DNA of 64,000 nt from Bradyrhizobium sp. CB2312 (GTDB lineage: Bacteria; Pseudomonadota; Alphaproteobacteria; Rhizobiales; Xanthobacteraceae). The notes under the pieces were generated by a model. That model searched no databases, was not told the origin of the DNA, and saw nothing but the letters and a program-made list of their open reading frames with translations. A program made the position numbers and the translations under genes. Shown one piece after another: positions 26,514-34,870 of this stretch (position 1 is the stretch's first letter; each line of letters opens with the position of its first letter). Location of the stretch: the NCBI RefSeq assembly GCF_029714425.1, contig NZ_CP121668.1:7895501-7959500 (forward strand), in the 5' to 3' direction.

Positions 26514-27656
26514 ATGACAAAGACCAAAATCGTCGATATTCGGAATCATGTTTTCGCTCCGGCGGCGATCGAAGCGGACGATTTCGTCGTCTGGAGAAAT
26601 CTCGACGCTGTACCACACACCGTCGAGACCGCTCCCGACGCCAGTTTCTACTTCAATGTCGGTCCTCTTGCGACAGGCGAGGTGTCCAGTCCGGTTTGGT
26701 TTGGAAAACCAGGGAAATTTCCCTACCTATGCCGATATCACGCGGACATGACCGGCGAAATCGAGGTTGTCGCTCGCGGAGCAAAATTGCCGCAGCCCGC
26801 GCAAATGGATGGCGGACATCACGACATGCCCGGGCACGATATGCCCGGACATGGAGGGCACGATCTCTTGCATTTTCATGGCTTTGTGACCGGAGGCCGA
26901 TCGGGGACAAAACTGTACATGTCCCATACGCCCGTGATCGCCGACGATCGTCACCGCTTTCAAGTCATTCTGCGCAGCAGCTTCGTCGAGCAGAAGCACC
27001 GCGACATCTACGACAAGCTCAGGGCCTCGTCATTCGGTGCCGGCAAAGTCCAAATATTTCACGATCATCTCTCACTAGTCGATATCGGCGACGGGACCAT
27101 AAAGGATCTGCCGCAAGCATCGGTCGAATATTATCCTCCCGAAAGCCCTGACGGGATCGCCGTCCCTGGCCTGGAGGAGAACATTCCGGTCCGGATCGAC
27201 CGGGTCCTGCATTTCCATCAGTTCGACCCGGACGCCAGCTATCCTCTCGGCCTGAGATATCTCGTCTATGGCGATGCCGACGACGTATTCATGGACCATC
27301 ACATCATAGGTGCGCCAAGCTTCCATTCAGTCGCAAAATTGAAGGATGTGCCCGCGTTCTGGGAACCGACCAGGTTCGACGGCACGGCTGGAATTCTAAT
27401 TCCAGAAAAGCGCATCGTAGACGTCTCTCCAAAGGTCCTGCGCAAAGTCGCTTTCGTCGACAATGCCTATCACCTCGCCTACCTGCCGCCATCGGGCGCA
27501 TACAGGCAACCGCCACCAGACCCCTTGATCCGTCGTGACGGAACGCCTCCGATTTATGACGTGACCGTGGACGGCGCCGGCAGTGATCGCGTCACAATAG
27601 ACAAATTCATTCATTTTGATGTCGCGCTGCTAAACAACCGGGTCGTCATCGCCTAG
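26514..27656 (+). CDS. Cupredoxin-domain protein with His-rich linker
   Basis: 380 residues. Residues 1-87 are a cupredoxin domain with all type 1 copper ligands visible: His in VPHTVET, then Cys, His and Met in YLCRYHADM. A linker rich in HH and GH (GGHHDMPGHDMPGHGGH) follows, a likely metal-binding or copper-buffering stretch. The remaining 270 residues (LHFHGFVTGGRSGTKLYMSH onward) are not a family I can name but carry further histidine pairs (IFHDHLS, LHFHQFD, MDHHI). No signal peptide is visible although the tyrosinase downstream is exported. It starts 2 bp after the flavoprotein stop and ends 12 bp before the tyrosinase, so it is part of the same operon; a copper-delivery or electron-transfer role is inferred. 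Confidence 0.7.
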   Translation: MTKTKIVDIRNHVFAPAAIEADDFVVWRNLDAVPHTVETAPDASFYFNVGPLATGEVSSPVWFGKPGKFPYLCRYHADMTGEIEVVARGAKLPQPAQMDGGHHDMPGHDMPGHGGHDLLHFHGFVTGGRSGTKLYMSHTPVIADDRHRFQVILRSSFVEQKHRDIYDKLRASSFGAGKVQIFHDHLSLVDIGDGTIKDLPQASVEYYPPESPDGIAVPGLEENIPVRIDRVLHFHQFDPDASYPLGLRYLVYGDADDVFMDHHIIGAPSFHSVAKLKDVPAFWEPTRFDGTAGILIPEKRIVDVSPKVLRKVAFVDNAYHLAYLPPSGAYRQPPPDPLIRRDGTPPIYDVTVDGAGSDRVTIDKFIHFDVALLNNRVVIA

Positions 27657-27668
27657 GAGTACATCGCT

Positions 27669-28835
27669 TTGAGCATATCGCGCAGAGACTTGATGAAGGT
27701 AGCAGCAGCGTTCGCGGCTGGGGGAGGCTCTGTACGATCCGTCGCTGCGGCTTGCACAGTAGGAATTACGCCGAATCCGAGCTCGGTCATGCCGCGCATG
27801 CCCCTCGAAGAATTCGTCGAGACCGCGAGCCTGCTCGACTCCTTGAGACGCGGCGTCAGGGAGATGAAGAAAAGGAAACCGTCCGATCCATTGAGTTGGT
27901 TCTTTCAAGCCGCGATCCACGGCGTCCAGCTGGATCCTACGGACCTAGGTTACAAATACTACAAGGCGGCCTTGGACCAGGATCCTGGAGTGGCGCAGGT
28001 CGATCAGAAGTACTGGAACCAATGTCCTCACTTCGGGCAGCATTCCGCCGACTTCCTACCGTGGCACCGGGCCTACACGTTCCACTTCGAACAAATTCTG
28101 CGGGAGCATACCGGCGACAGCAACTTTTCGCTTCCCTATTGGAATTATGGCCCGAGAACGAACCGGAAATTTCCGAAGGCGTTTGGAGTACAGCATCTGG
28201 ACGGCAATCCCGGCAACGACGCCGATGAGAACATAAACCCACTATTCATGAAGGAACGCGACTTCTACCTGACCTACTACGAACATCCCCTAATACCGAA
28301 CATGCCGCTGCTGGAGCTGTCCGACGCTGTCGTCGACAACACTTCTGCTCTGGCCACGGACATCTTCTTCGGTACCACAGAGGATACCGGTATCGGAGGG
28401 GGAATAGCGGACAACAACCCTGGAACGCGGGGACTGCTCGAGAGCCGGCCTCACGACAACATTCATCGTGTTGTCGGGGGAATCATTCCCGGAGCTGCGG
28501 TTGGCCATGACCAGAATGGCCATGAGATAGAGGTCGATGCGCTTGGCGCCATGGCGCAACCGCCGACCGCGGGCTTCGATCCGATCTTTCCGGTGCATCA
28601 TACCAATATCGATTGGATATGGACTCAATGGAGCGTCATGCCAGGCAAGAAGTGGGGTACCCTTCCAGACGCCTCTTGGTTCATGGAGAGGCCATGGTTC
28701 TTCTTCGATGCGAAGGGAAACTGCATCAACGAACCGCGGAAATCATACTTCGATCACCGAGCGCTCGGAGTGAAGTTCAAGTACGAAGACCTGTCCAGCA
28801 TGCCCTTCCCTTACCCTCCTTTCCCGCGGCGCTAG
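27669..28835 (+). CDS. Tat-exported tyrosinase / polyphenol oxidase
   Basis: 388 residues from a TTG at 27669, chosen because TAGGAG lies upstream and because only this start keeps the twin-arginine motif SRRDLMK and the signal peptide (VAAAFAAGGGSVRSVAAA). The CuA site has HSADFLPWHRAYTFHFEQIL with HGVQ upstream; the CuB site has RPHDNIHRVVGG (HxxxH) and DPIFPVHHTNIDWIWTQW. All six copper-binding histidines can be placed, so it should be an active type 3 copper oxidase of phenols (o-diphenols or monophenols). Plant-type polyphenol oxidases carry an extra C-terminal domain; here that domain is the next gene. The operon context suggests copper loading by the cupredoxin protein. Confidence 0.9.
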   Translation: MSISRRDLMKVAAAFAAGGGSVRSVAAACTVGITPNPSSVMPRMPLEEFVETASLLDSLRRGVREMKKRKPSDPLSWFFQAAIHGVQLDPTDLGYKYYKAALDQDPGVAQVDQKYWNQCPHFGQHSADFLPWHRAYTFHFEQILREHTGDSNFSLPYWNYGPRTNRKFPKAFGVQHLDGNPGNDADENINPLFMKERDFYLTYYEHPLIPNMPLLELSDAVVDNTSALATDIFFGTTEDTGIGGGIADNNPGTRGLLESRPHDNIHRVVGGIIPGAAVGHDQNGHEIEVDALGAMAQPPTAGFDPIFPVHHTNIDWIWTQWSVMPGKKWGTLPDASWFMERPWFFFDAKGNCINEPRKSYFDHRALGVKFKYEDLSSMPFPYPPFPRR

Positions 28836-29326
28836 TGGTGGCAGACAGCGGAACGGCGTCGAGAATAAAGTCTACTCAGGCGGTCGCGACTCTCGATTCG
28901 AGAATCGAGGCGGGATCGGCTCAGAACACAACGATCGTATTTCCTTCTCGAACGCTTGATGCGTTACGATCGGCCTCCTTTGACCGTTCTCAGAAACGAT
29001 TATTGCTCCGAATTTCGATAACGGGCTTAAATAGACTGCCGATCGTCGGCTTCGATGTTCACCTGACCCGCGCGGCTCCAAGCGGGGAGTTGAAACGCAC
29101 TGATCCGAGTTTTCTTGGCTCCGTACATTTATTCGTCCATGCACACCATGACGACGAGGTCTTTCAAGATTTCACGATTCAGGACCCGACAGTTGTCGAT
29201 TCCGCGTCTCCGGCCGTCACCTTCGTGCCCGTCGCGCTCACACAAAGCATAGGTACGGGCCGGCCGAATCTCCAAGGAAGCCCGTTAAGGATCACGAGCA
29301 TCTCCGTTCTCGCGCAGGACCGGTAA
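28835..29326 (+). CDS. Polyphenol-oxidase C-terminal (KFDV-type) domain as separate protein
   Basis: About 163 residues from a GTG at 28835 that overlaps the tyrosinase TAG by one base. The body reads RLLLRISITGLNRLPIVGFD then VHLTRAAPS, FLGSVHLFVHAHHDDE and PAVTFVPVALTQS. This follows the order of the PPO1_KFDV domain of polyphenol oxidases (GFDV in place of KFDV, then a gs-fv-h strand and a late V-TLVP strand). In plant enzymes this domain shields the active site until removed. No signal peptide is present, so if it works outside the cell it may travel with the folded tyrosinase through Tat. The domain match is by pattern. Confidence 0.6.
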   Translation: MVADSGTASRIKSTQAVATLDSRIEAGSAQNTTIVFPSRTLDALRSASFDRSQKRLLLRISITGLNRLPIVGFDVHLTRAAPSGELKRTDPSFLGSVHLFVHAHHDDEVFQDFTIQDPTVVDSASPAVTFVPVALTQSIGTGRPNLQGSPLRITSISVLAQDR

Positions 29327-29499
29327 GTGACGATAAAGTCCGAAACATTCGTCCAAACATGTCGCGGATGGAGCAGGTGATCCTAATTGCCGGGGCGTTG
29401 CGAGAACCTAGCATCAAGATGGTGCTGAAGAAGTACGACAAACAAGCCGCTACCCGCGCAAACGCAAGCTTCGTCATATCGGGCCGAAAGGGGCGCCCC

Positions 29500-30225
29500 C
29501 TAAACCCTGATGACGCCGGTTCGATTGCGCGCATGGTGCAGTAGTTCATTTAACCGCTTCGGCTGAATCCGTTGTCCAAAATGCGTGGTGTCGTTCTCAT
29601 GGAATGCAATGAAGTGCGCGGAGAAGATCTGCTCCCCAGCTCTCAAATCCTCTGATCCGGCGTCCAATATGTTCGTTATGATCCCTTTGACAGGGTTTTT
29701 TGCAGGCATTTCCTCGTAATGGAAAATCATAGAACGGAGGCCGCTTTCGACCGGTTCAACTACGTGAACCCGCTTCCTGATCAAAAAGGCGAAGCCCGAA
29801 TGCCCGAACTGAATCTTGCTTTTTCCGATGGTACGATCCGACACGGTGTAAGTGTCGTCGGCGTATGAGATCTCCATCGGAAACTTGTCGAACTTGTCGT
29901 TGCTCGCGGGCCAATAAGCCTCGTATTTTCCGATCATGTTGTCGAGAAGCTTCTGCGACGTCGGCTCGGCCACGACCGCCTCGAGCAATGCCGAATGCAG
30001 CTTCGATTTCGTCGTGACGTAAAAGGCGTTACAGACGGCTTGCACGTAGGCCAGATTGAGTCTTCTGCCGGCAATTCGGTTCTCAAAATTCTCGAGATCG
30101 TCCTTGAGAGTCCTAGCGTTATTTTCATTCAGTATCGCCAGGACGCGATTGAGTTCTTCCGTCGATTTTCGCATTCGTTCGATCGCAGTATGCAAACGCT
30201 CACGTGTGTAGAGCTCGATATCCAT
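29500..30225 (-). CDS. Hypothetical protein
   Basis: 241 residues from the ATG at 30225 (MDIELYTRERLHTAIERMRK). The first 100 residues are helical and charged, with LNRVLAILNENNARTLKDDL then ENFENRI, possibly a coiled coil; the C-terminal half has strand-like segments (ISYADDTYTVSDRTIG, KIQFGHSGFAFLIRK). I do not recognise a family. Its 3' end faces the oxidase operon. A longer frame from 30282 has no better ribosome site. Confidence 0.5.
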   Translation of the reverse strand: MDIELYTRERLHTAIERMRKSTEELNRVLAILNENNARTLKDDLENFENRIAGRRLNLAYVQAVCNAFYVTTKSKLHSALLEAVVAEPTSQKLLDNMIGKYEAYWPASNDKFDKFPMEISYADDTYTVSDRTIGKSKIQFGHSGFAFLIRKRVHVVEPVESGLRSMIFHYEEMPAKNPVKGIITNILDAGSEDLRAGEQIFSAHFIAFHENDTTHFGQRIQPKRLNELLHHARNRTGVIRV

Positions 30226-30814
30226 GCCGAATTCCGGAAGAAAAAAATGCAGAAATGATGCGGGAGCGCAAATTGGGTACAAATTTACGGGAATGTCAAA
30301 TTACTCGAAATTTTCGTACGGCACAACTTTGGGTACGAAACGAAGCAACCCAACTAATTGACCCCTCTAATCGAAATTGACCCGCGCGCGGACCACTTGG
30401 CATTCTTGCGACCAGCGGGAGGAGCCACGACCAATGCACGGGGAGCGCCGTAGATGGGGACAAAGATCAAGTAGCTGCTGCAGGCGGATTGGAGAGCGGA
30501 TCTGCTCTCCATGTGATCCGCAGGAGAGAGCCGACCTGAAGCGCCTGGGCGGCGGGGCCGGATTCGCACCAGGCTTCAATGTCGAACGTTCAGGAGGCAT
30601 TTCGGTGAAGCAGTTAGCGAAATACGGCCGCTCGGCGGCCTTTTGAAGGGCGCCTCTCTTCGTTTGAAGGTTTTGATCGTCCTTTCGGTCGAACCATTAG
30701 CCCGGCGCCCGTTCCGGCACTATCGGCCGCTTAAGTAAGTTGCGTAACAAGAGCTCGTGTAGCGCAGCTCGGCTCTCATTTTGGTCTCGCGGTTCGACGA
30801 AGGAGTGACTTGAG
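30226..30814. other. Intergenic region without a clear gene
   Basis: The first 130 bases are AT-rich and repeat the motif GGTACAAA / GGTACGAAA near 30278 and 30334, possibly regulatory. From 30360 to 30650 both strands have arginine-rich open frames with no family-like sequence. AAGGAG near 30804 belongs to the next gene. Confidence 0.3.
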
Positions 30815-32272
30815 ATGAAAAAGGCCAGGGAAAACGCCATCGGCAAGGTGACGCTTTCGATGACCTACGAGGAAGCGCGGGACGCTGTCGACAAATACTT
30901 GAAGACGAACTCGCGCCGGTATCTCGACATCCTCGAGAAAGCGAGCGACGTGGTGGAAACCATCCGCCGCGGCTCCAAAGGCATTCTCATCGCCGACGCG
31001 TACACGCGCGCAAAGAAGCAAGGCGGCGAGGAGTTTAAGGACCGCGCGAAGATCATCCACAAACTGATAGAAGGCCGGGCTGCGGACGCCAACTTTCGGA
31101 TCGACAACATCGCCGACATGGTCGGAATGACGGTCGTAGTCTTCTATCCGGACCAGATCAACGCGTTCATCCAGGTCTTCTCGTCGGAAGCCAAGAAGGA
31201 AGGCTTGTTCCTGGACAAGTTCAGCGACGGGAAGATCAGCAAGATTCATAAGGATCGCGGATACCACGCCACCCATCTTCGCATCGGGTACAAATCGGTC
31301 GATACGGAAAGATTGAGGGTGGAGATACAGGTCAAGACCATGCTTCACGATGCGTGGGGCGCTAAGACTCACGATCTGACCTATAAGCCCATCGGCGACC
31401 TGGACCCGCGACTGAAAGCTCTGATGGAAAGCTTCGGCGAAAGCCTTCAGGCGATCGAGGTGCAAAGCCAGACGCTGCGCGACTCGATTCTATCGAGGGT
31501 ACAACTGATGCATTCCAAGCGGCGCGATGCGAGGTTGGAGCTGATGTCCAAGCTCACCCGCCATCGCATCAGCTCGCCGGAGGGCAGTGCGGCTTATGAT
31601 GGGTTGATCGCACGCATCAAGATGGACCATGTCCACCTTTCAACGTGCGCGGCGCGCGATGCGGACTTGGCGGACCTGCTCGCGGCAATCGAGCGCCTCG
31701 AAGAGGTCGGCGTCAATGCAAAGGACCGCTTGAAACTGACGGTTGCGTTGGCATCCTACCGAGACGACGGCATCCTCGACCCGCGGATCGACGACGCGAT
31801 CGATGCCTGGAAGAAGGAAGAGCGCGATGAGGGGGTCGCTGAGCCGATCATGCAGGTATGGATCGAAAGCTCGGCACTGTACCAGACCAATCGGGTCTCG
31901 GACGCGATCGCCATCCTGCGACGATTTTTGGCCGAGAATCCGATCGACGAGCGGACTGCGGTGTTGGCCAACAACCTGGCTAACTACGTCACCGAAGTTT
32001 GCCTGGAGCGGCCGAAACTCGACAAGGACGCTGAACAGGAGGTTGCGGCGCTACTTACTGGAATTGAGCCTTTCATCGACAAATTCGAGCGCACTGCGTA
32101 TTTGAATACGAAGGGCGCCTATCTGGTGGTGTTCGGGGACGACAGCAAGCTCGATGACGGACTCGACCTCATTTGGGAGGCATCGAAGCTGCTGCTCTCA
32201 TCCGGGGAGGCTGGGCATGGTTACTGCGAGCTCTATCAGGCTCACGGGTGGCGGCGCAAACTGCACCTATGA
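30815..32272 (+). CDS. RelA/SpoT-domain protein with long C-terminal helical region
   Basis: 485 residues, with GAAGGAG before the ATG. Residues about 85-200 follow the alarmone synthetase fold: RIDNIADMVGMTVVVFYPDQ, then KDRGYHATHLRIGYKSVD and RVEIQVKTMLHDAWGAKTHD then LTYK. The GYHATH and EIQVKT...HAW-like motifs are kept, but the DxxGxR motif reads DMVGMT, so the usual arginine is replaced, and the RxKSxxS-type loop is not clear. The C-terminal 270 residues are helical and may be TPR-like (ILRRFLAENPIDERTAVLAN). Stand-alone proteins of this class make (p)ppGpp, pyrophosphorylate tRNA, or act in phage defence; which applies here is unknown. Confidence 0.7.
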   Translation: MKKARENAIGKVTLSMTYEEARDAVDKYLKTNSRRYLDILEKASDVVETIRRGSKGILIADAYTRAKKQGGEEFKDRAKIIHKLIEGRAADANFRIDNIADMVGMTVVVFYPDQINAFIQVFSSEAKKEGLFLDKFSDGKISKIHKDRGYHATHLRIGYKSVDTERLRVEIQVKTMLHDAWGAKTHDLTYKPIGDLDPRLKALMESFGESLQAIEVQSQTLRDSILSRVQLMHSKRRDARLELMSKLTRHRISSPEGSAAYDGLIARIKMDHVHLSTCAARDADLADLLAAIERLEEVGVNAKDRLKLTVALASYRDDGILDPRIDDAIDAWKKEERDEGVAEPIMQVWIESSALYQTNRVSDAIAILRRFLAENPIDERTAVLANNLANYVTEVCLERPKLDKDAEQEVAALLTGIEPFIDKFERTAYLNTKGAYLVVFGDDSKLDDGLDLIWEASKLLLSSGEAGHGYCELYQAHGWRRKLHL

Positions 32273-32675
32273 ATACTACCAAGGGAAGATAGGACGACGA
32301 GCCATATAGCACCTTTTGTTCGAACCGGAGGGCAAGCCCCGTTTGGGCTTGTCTCGATTCACCTCGAATGTGGCGACCTCGACTCTACAAGTCAACGCGC
32401 TACCAAGGGGTTAACCCCTGTTTGTAAGAGGTTGTGTGCGGCTAAGCACACATCCTCGATCTGTCTAAATGATACTCTCACGCGCTGGCGAAACCGTGAC
32501 GACAGTTTGTCCTGCGACAGCGTGACAATCACGTCGGCGCGATGTTGTTCGATCGAAGCTAAATCGCTGCGAAGGGATATCGAGGCATTGCGACCCAGGC
32601 TTGCCCCAAGAATTTTCCTTAGGTTTCTCCGGGAAAGGATCACACCAAATAAGCCACTGACAATATTGGGATATT
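32273..32675. other. Intergenic region without a clear gene
   Basis: Open frames here lack ribosome sites and family-like sequence. The region leads into a tRNA-like fragment at 32676, so it may be the flank of an old integration site. Confidence 0.3.
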
Positions 32676-32759
32676 TGGTTTGGGGCACCGTGCTCGAACC
32701 TGGGACCCGCTGATTAAGAGTCCTGAAGATCAGCAGTCTCAACAAGGTAACCGCAAACC
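32676..32759 (-). other. Degenerate tRNA-Lys(CTT)-like sequence
   Basis: Read on the minus strand, GACTCTTAATCAGCGGGTCC and CAGGTTCGAGC are in the order of a tRNA-Lys(CTT) anticodon loop, variable region and T loop. GGTTTG at one end can pair with CAAACC at the other. The anticodon arm is expanded (CTGAT...ATCAG encloses 13 bases) and the T stem does not pair properly, so it is unlikely to be a working tRNA. Such fragments are usual remnants of integrase attachment sites. Confidence 0.4.
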
Positions 32760-32846
32760 AGAGCGATGAAGGCCCTTTGATATCCTTGAGGTATTACCGG
32801 GAGAGCAAACCGGGATCATAGCGCCCATAGGCATGACGGCTTCCGG

Positions 32847-34769
32847 CTATCGCATCGATCTGGGCTCGAGGCCGTGCTCCCGGAGAACCTTGTGCATCAG
32901 CTCGCCCTTGATCTCACGTGCGATTTCGCTGAGGATCTGTGCTCCGACCACCCGCCGGGCATCGACATCATCCGTCAGGCCATGCTCCGCGAGCCGCTCG
33001 TTCAAGCGCGTCGGAAACTCATCTTCCAGCGCATCGGCAAGCCGGTCCTGCATAGCGGCATGATCATCGGGGGCGATTCGCCTCACCACCGTATCCCAAG
33101 GCTCCCAGCTCGTTGCTAGAAAATCCTCCAAACCCGTCGCTTCCTGTTCCCGCACCGACGTCTCAGCCCTGGCAACGTCCTCCGGAGTGACGTCAGAGAG
33201 ATTCAAGAAGCGCATATCCGGGGCGATGTGACGCAGTTCCAGCCGATCCCGTAGCTGGGTCTGATAGGCAAGATAGACCTCGATCTCGTCGATATTGACC
33301 TGCGGGTCGGCACGCCGAAGCGAGCTGACCGTCTCGCGTGCGATGTCGTCAAGCGCCCCCAAACGAAACATGACACGGCCATGTTGGAGCAGTTGGTCGA
33401 GCCGATTGTCATAGAGCCCATCTTTGACATCAGCGTTCAGGCGTGCGGTCTGCATGCCGTTCCAGGTCAAAGTGATACGATCCTCGCAGGACGCAGTCGC
33501 TCCATTAGCCAGCTCGAAAAACTGCTTGCGCAGTCGCGGCCTCATCGCGGCCTCTAGCAGATTCTCGGCCACCTGGTCGCGGAACGCCTGATGACCATAG
33601 TTTACGGTGCCCGCAAGTCTTTCGAGAAACAGAGCGAAGTCCTGCGCACCCGGCTCTGCGGCGAAGCCCTGCCACGCGTCCACTGCGCCAGGCTGGTTCG
33701 CGAGCCAGTCCGCGACAACCTCGTGCAGGGGCCGCGACTGGTATTCCATCGGTTGTAGCGACATCGACAGGAAGACCTGCGGGCCGGCATAGTCCGCGCC
33801 GCGCGTGGCTGTCGCCAAATCGGTCAGCACCGGGGCCGGTATCGGATTAGACCGCAGGTCGATGCTGGACGCGCTGCCGAGCTGCGTCAGCACGGTCGCG
33901 GGCAGGCCGGTCAGCTGGTTGTTACTGGCGCCGAGCATTTCAAGGCTGACGGGGAGTGTCTCGGGCAGATTGGTCAGCCGATTTTCGCTGACGTCCAGGT
34001 ATCGAAGTCTGGCCGGAATGTCGGGCAGGCTTGTCAGCTGGTTGTCGCCTGCGTCCAGGTACCGCAGCCTTGCCGGAAGATCGGGCAGGCTCGTCAGCTG
34101 ATTTTCGCTGACATCCAGGCGGCGGAGCCTGGCAGGAAGCTCGGGCAGACGGGTCAGCTGGTTATTGCAGGCGGAGAACTCCTCGATCGTTGCCGGAAGG
34201 GCGGGCAGATCGGTCAGTTGGTTGCCATCGACGGTCAAGCTGCGGAGCCTGGACGGCAGCGCTGCCGGCAGGCTGGCCAGCTCGTTGGCCATGAGGTGGA
34301 GGTGCCGGAGCCTGCTCGGAAGGGCGGGCAGACTAGTCAGCCGGTTGTCAGAAGCGTAGAGGTCCCGGAGTCCGCCCGGAAGCTGGGCCGGCAGACTGCT
34401 CAACTGGTTACCGATGACATTGAGGGTTCGGAGCCTGGGCAGGAGTGAGGCTGGCAAGGCAGTCAGGGACAATGACGACAAATTCAGCTCGTCTCTGACA
34501 TCACCCTCGTCCCGCCATGCCCTCGTCCGGCGGACTCCCTCTTGCCTATTCTCGCCTTCGCCCTGCCCCTCTTCCGCTGCCCAGCTCGCCAGGGCGCTGT
34601 CCTGCGATGAGACGAGGTCGGCGGCGGCCGCTCCTGTGGCCCACCGCGTCAGGGCTGACGCCCACTGGGTTAGGCACGAGGGGGACTGCCCGGCGGCCCC
34701 CGACGTTGGCTCGGTGCTTTCGGATTCGGAGGGTATGCCAGCGCGAGTCTGGGCCTGTTCTGTATTCAT
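32847..34769 (-). CDS. LRR-NEL type III effector (NopM/IpaH-like E3 ubiquitin ligase)
   Basis: 640 residues. The N-terminal 90 residues are polar and unstructured, as in type III secretion signals. Residues about 90-270 hold roughly nine bacterial leucine-rich repeats of the IpaH/SspH/YopM kind (for example LRYLDVSENRLTNLPETLP). The C-terminal 330 residues are a NEL ubiquitin ligase domain with the catalytic cysteine in SCEDRITLTWNGMQ (CxD motif) and a following helical bundle. NEL effectors ubiquitinate host proteins; in rhizobia NopM-type effectors affect nodulation according to the host. A tts-box-like sequence lies 67-101 bp before the start, so expression under TtsI in response to plant flavonoids is likely. 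The protein looks complete. Confidence 0.92.
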   Translation of the reverse strand: MNTEQAQTRAGIPSESESTEPTSGAAGQSPSCLTQWASALTRWATGAAAADLVSSQDSALASWAAEEGQGEGENRQEGVRRTRAWRDEGDVRDELNLSSLSLTALPASLLPRLRTLNVIGNQLSSLPAQLPGGLRDLYASDNRLTSLPALPSRLRHLHLMANELASLPAALPSRLRSLTVDGNQLTDLPALPATIEEFSACNNQLTRLPELPARLRRLDVSENQLTSLPDLPARLRYLDAGDNQLTSLPDIPARLRYLDVSENRLTNLPETLPVSLEMLGASNNQLTGLPATVLTQLGSASSIDLRSNPIPAPVLTDLATATRGADYAGPQVFLSMSLQPMEYQSRPLHEVVADWLANQPGAVDAWQGFAAEPGAQDFALFLERLAGTVNYGHQAFRDQVAENLLEAAMRPRLRKQFFELANGATASCEDRITLTWNGMQTARLNADVKDGLYDNRLDQLLQHGRVMFRLGALDDIARETVSSLRRADPQVNIDEIEVYLAYQTQLRDRLELRHIAPDMRFLNLSDVTPEDVARAETSVREQEATGLEDFLATSWEPWDTVVRRIAPDDHAAMQDRLADALEDEFPTRLNERLAEHGLTDDVDARRVVGAQILSEIAREIKGELMHKVLREHGLEPRSMR

Positions 34770-34835
34770 TGAACTTCATGACATGTTTGGTCTCAGCCGA
34801 TAAGGCGGCTCTTTCGGCTAGATCGAGACGTTCGC

Positions 34836-34870
34836 ATGCTAGGAAGCTCAGCTGTCGATAAGCTGACGAG
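34836..34870 (-). promoter_or_regulatory. tts box (TtsI-binding element) upstream of NEL effector
   Basis: On the minus strand the element begins CTCGTCAGCTTATCGACAGC and continues TGAGCTTCCTAGC, matching the rhizobial tts-box pattern (GTCAG-TT-TCG-AGCT...CTAGC). It sits in front of the effector gene, reading toward it. TtsI activates type III genes after flavonoid/NodD1 induction; the match is by eye and should be scored with a matrix. Confidence 0.75.

Noticed and set aside
29359..29544. 61-residue plus-strand gene after the PPO-domain gene
   Set aside because: No ribosome site or family match, and it overlaps the 3' end of a convergent, more convincing gene by 45 bases.
30377..30646. 89-residue plus-strand gene before the RelA-like gene
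   Set aside because: Composition is arginine-rich filler, both strands are open here, and there is no ribosome site.
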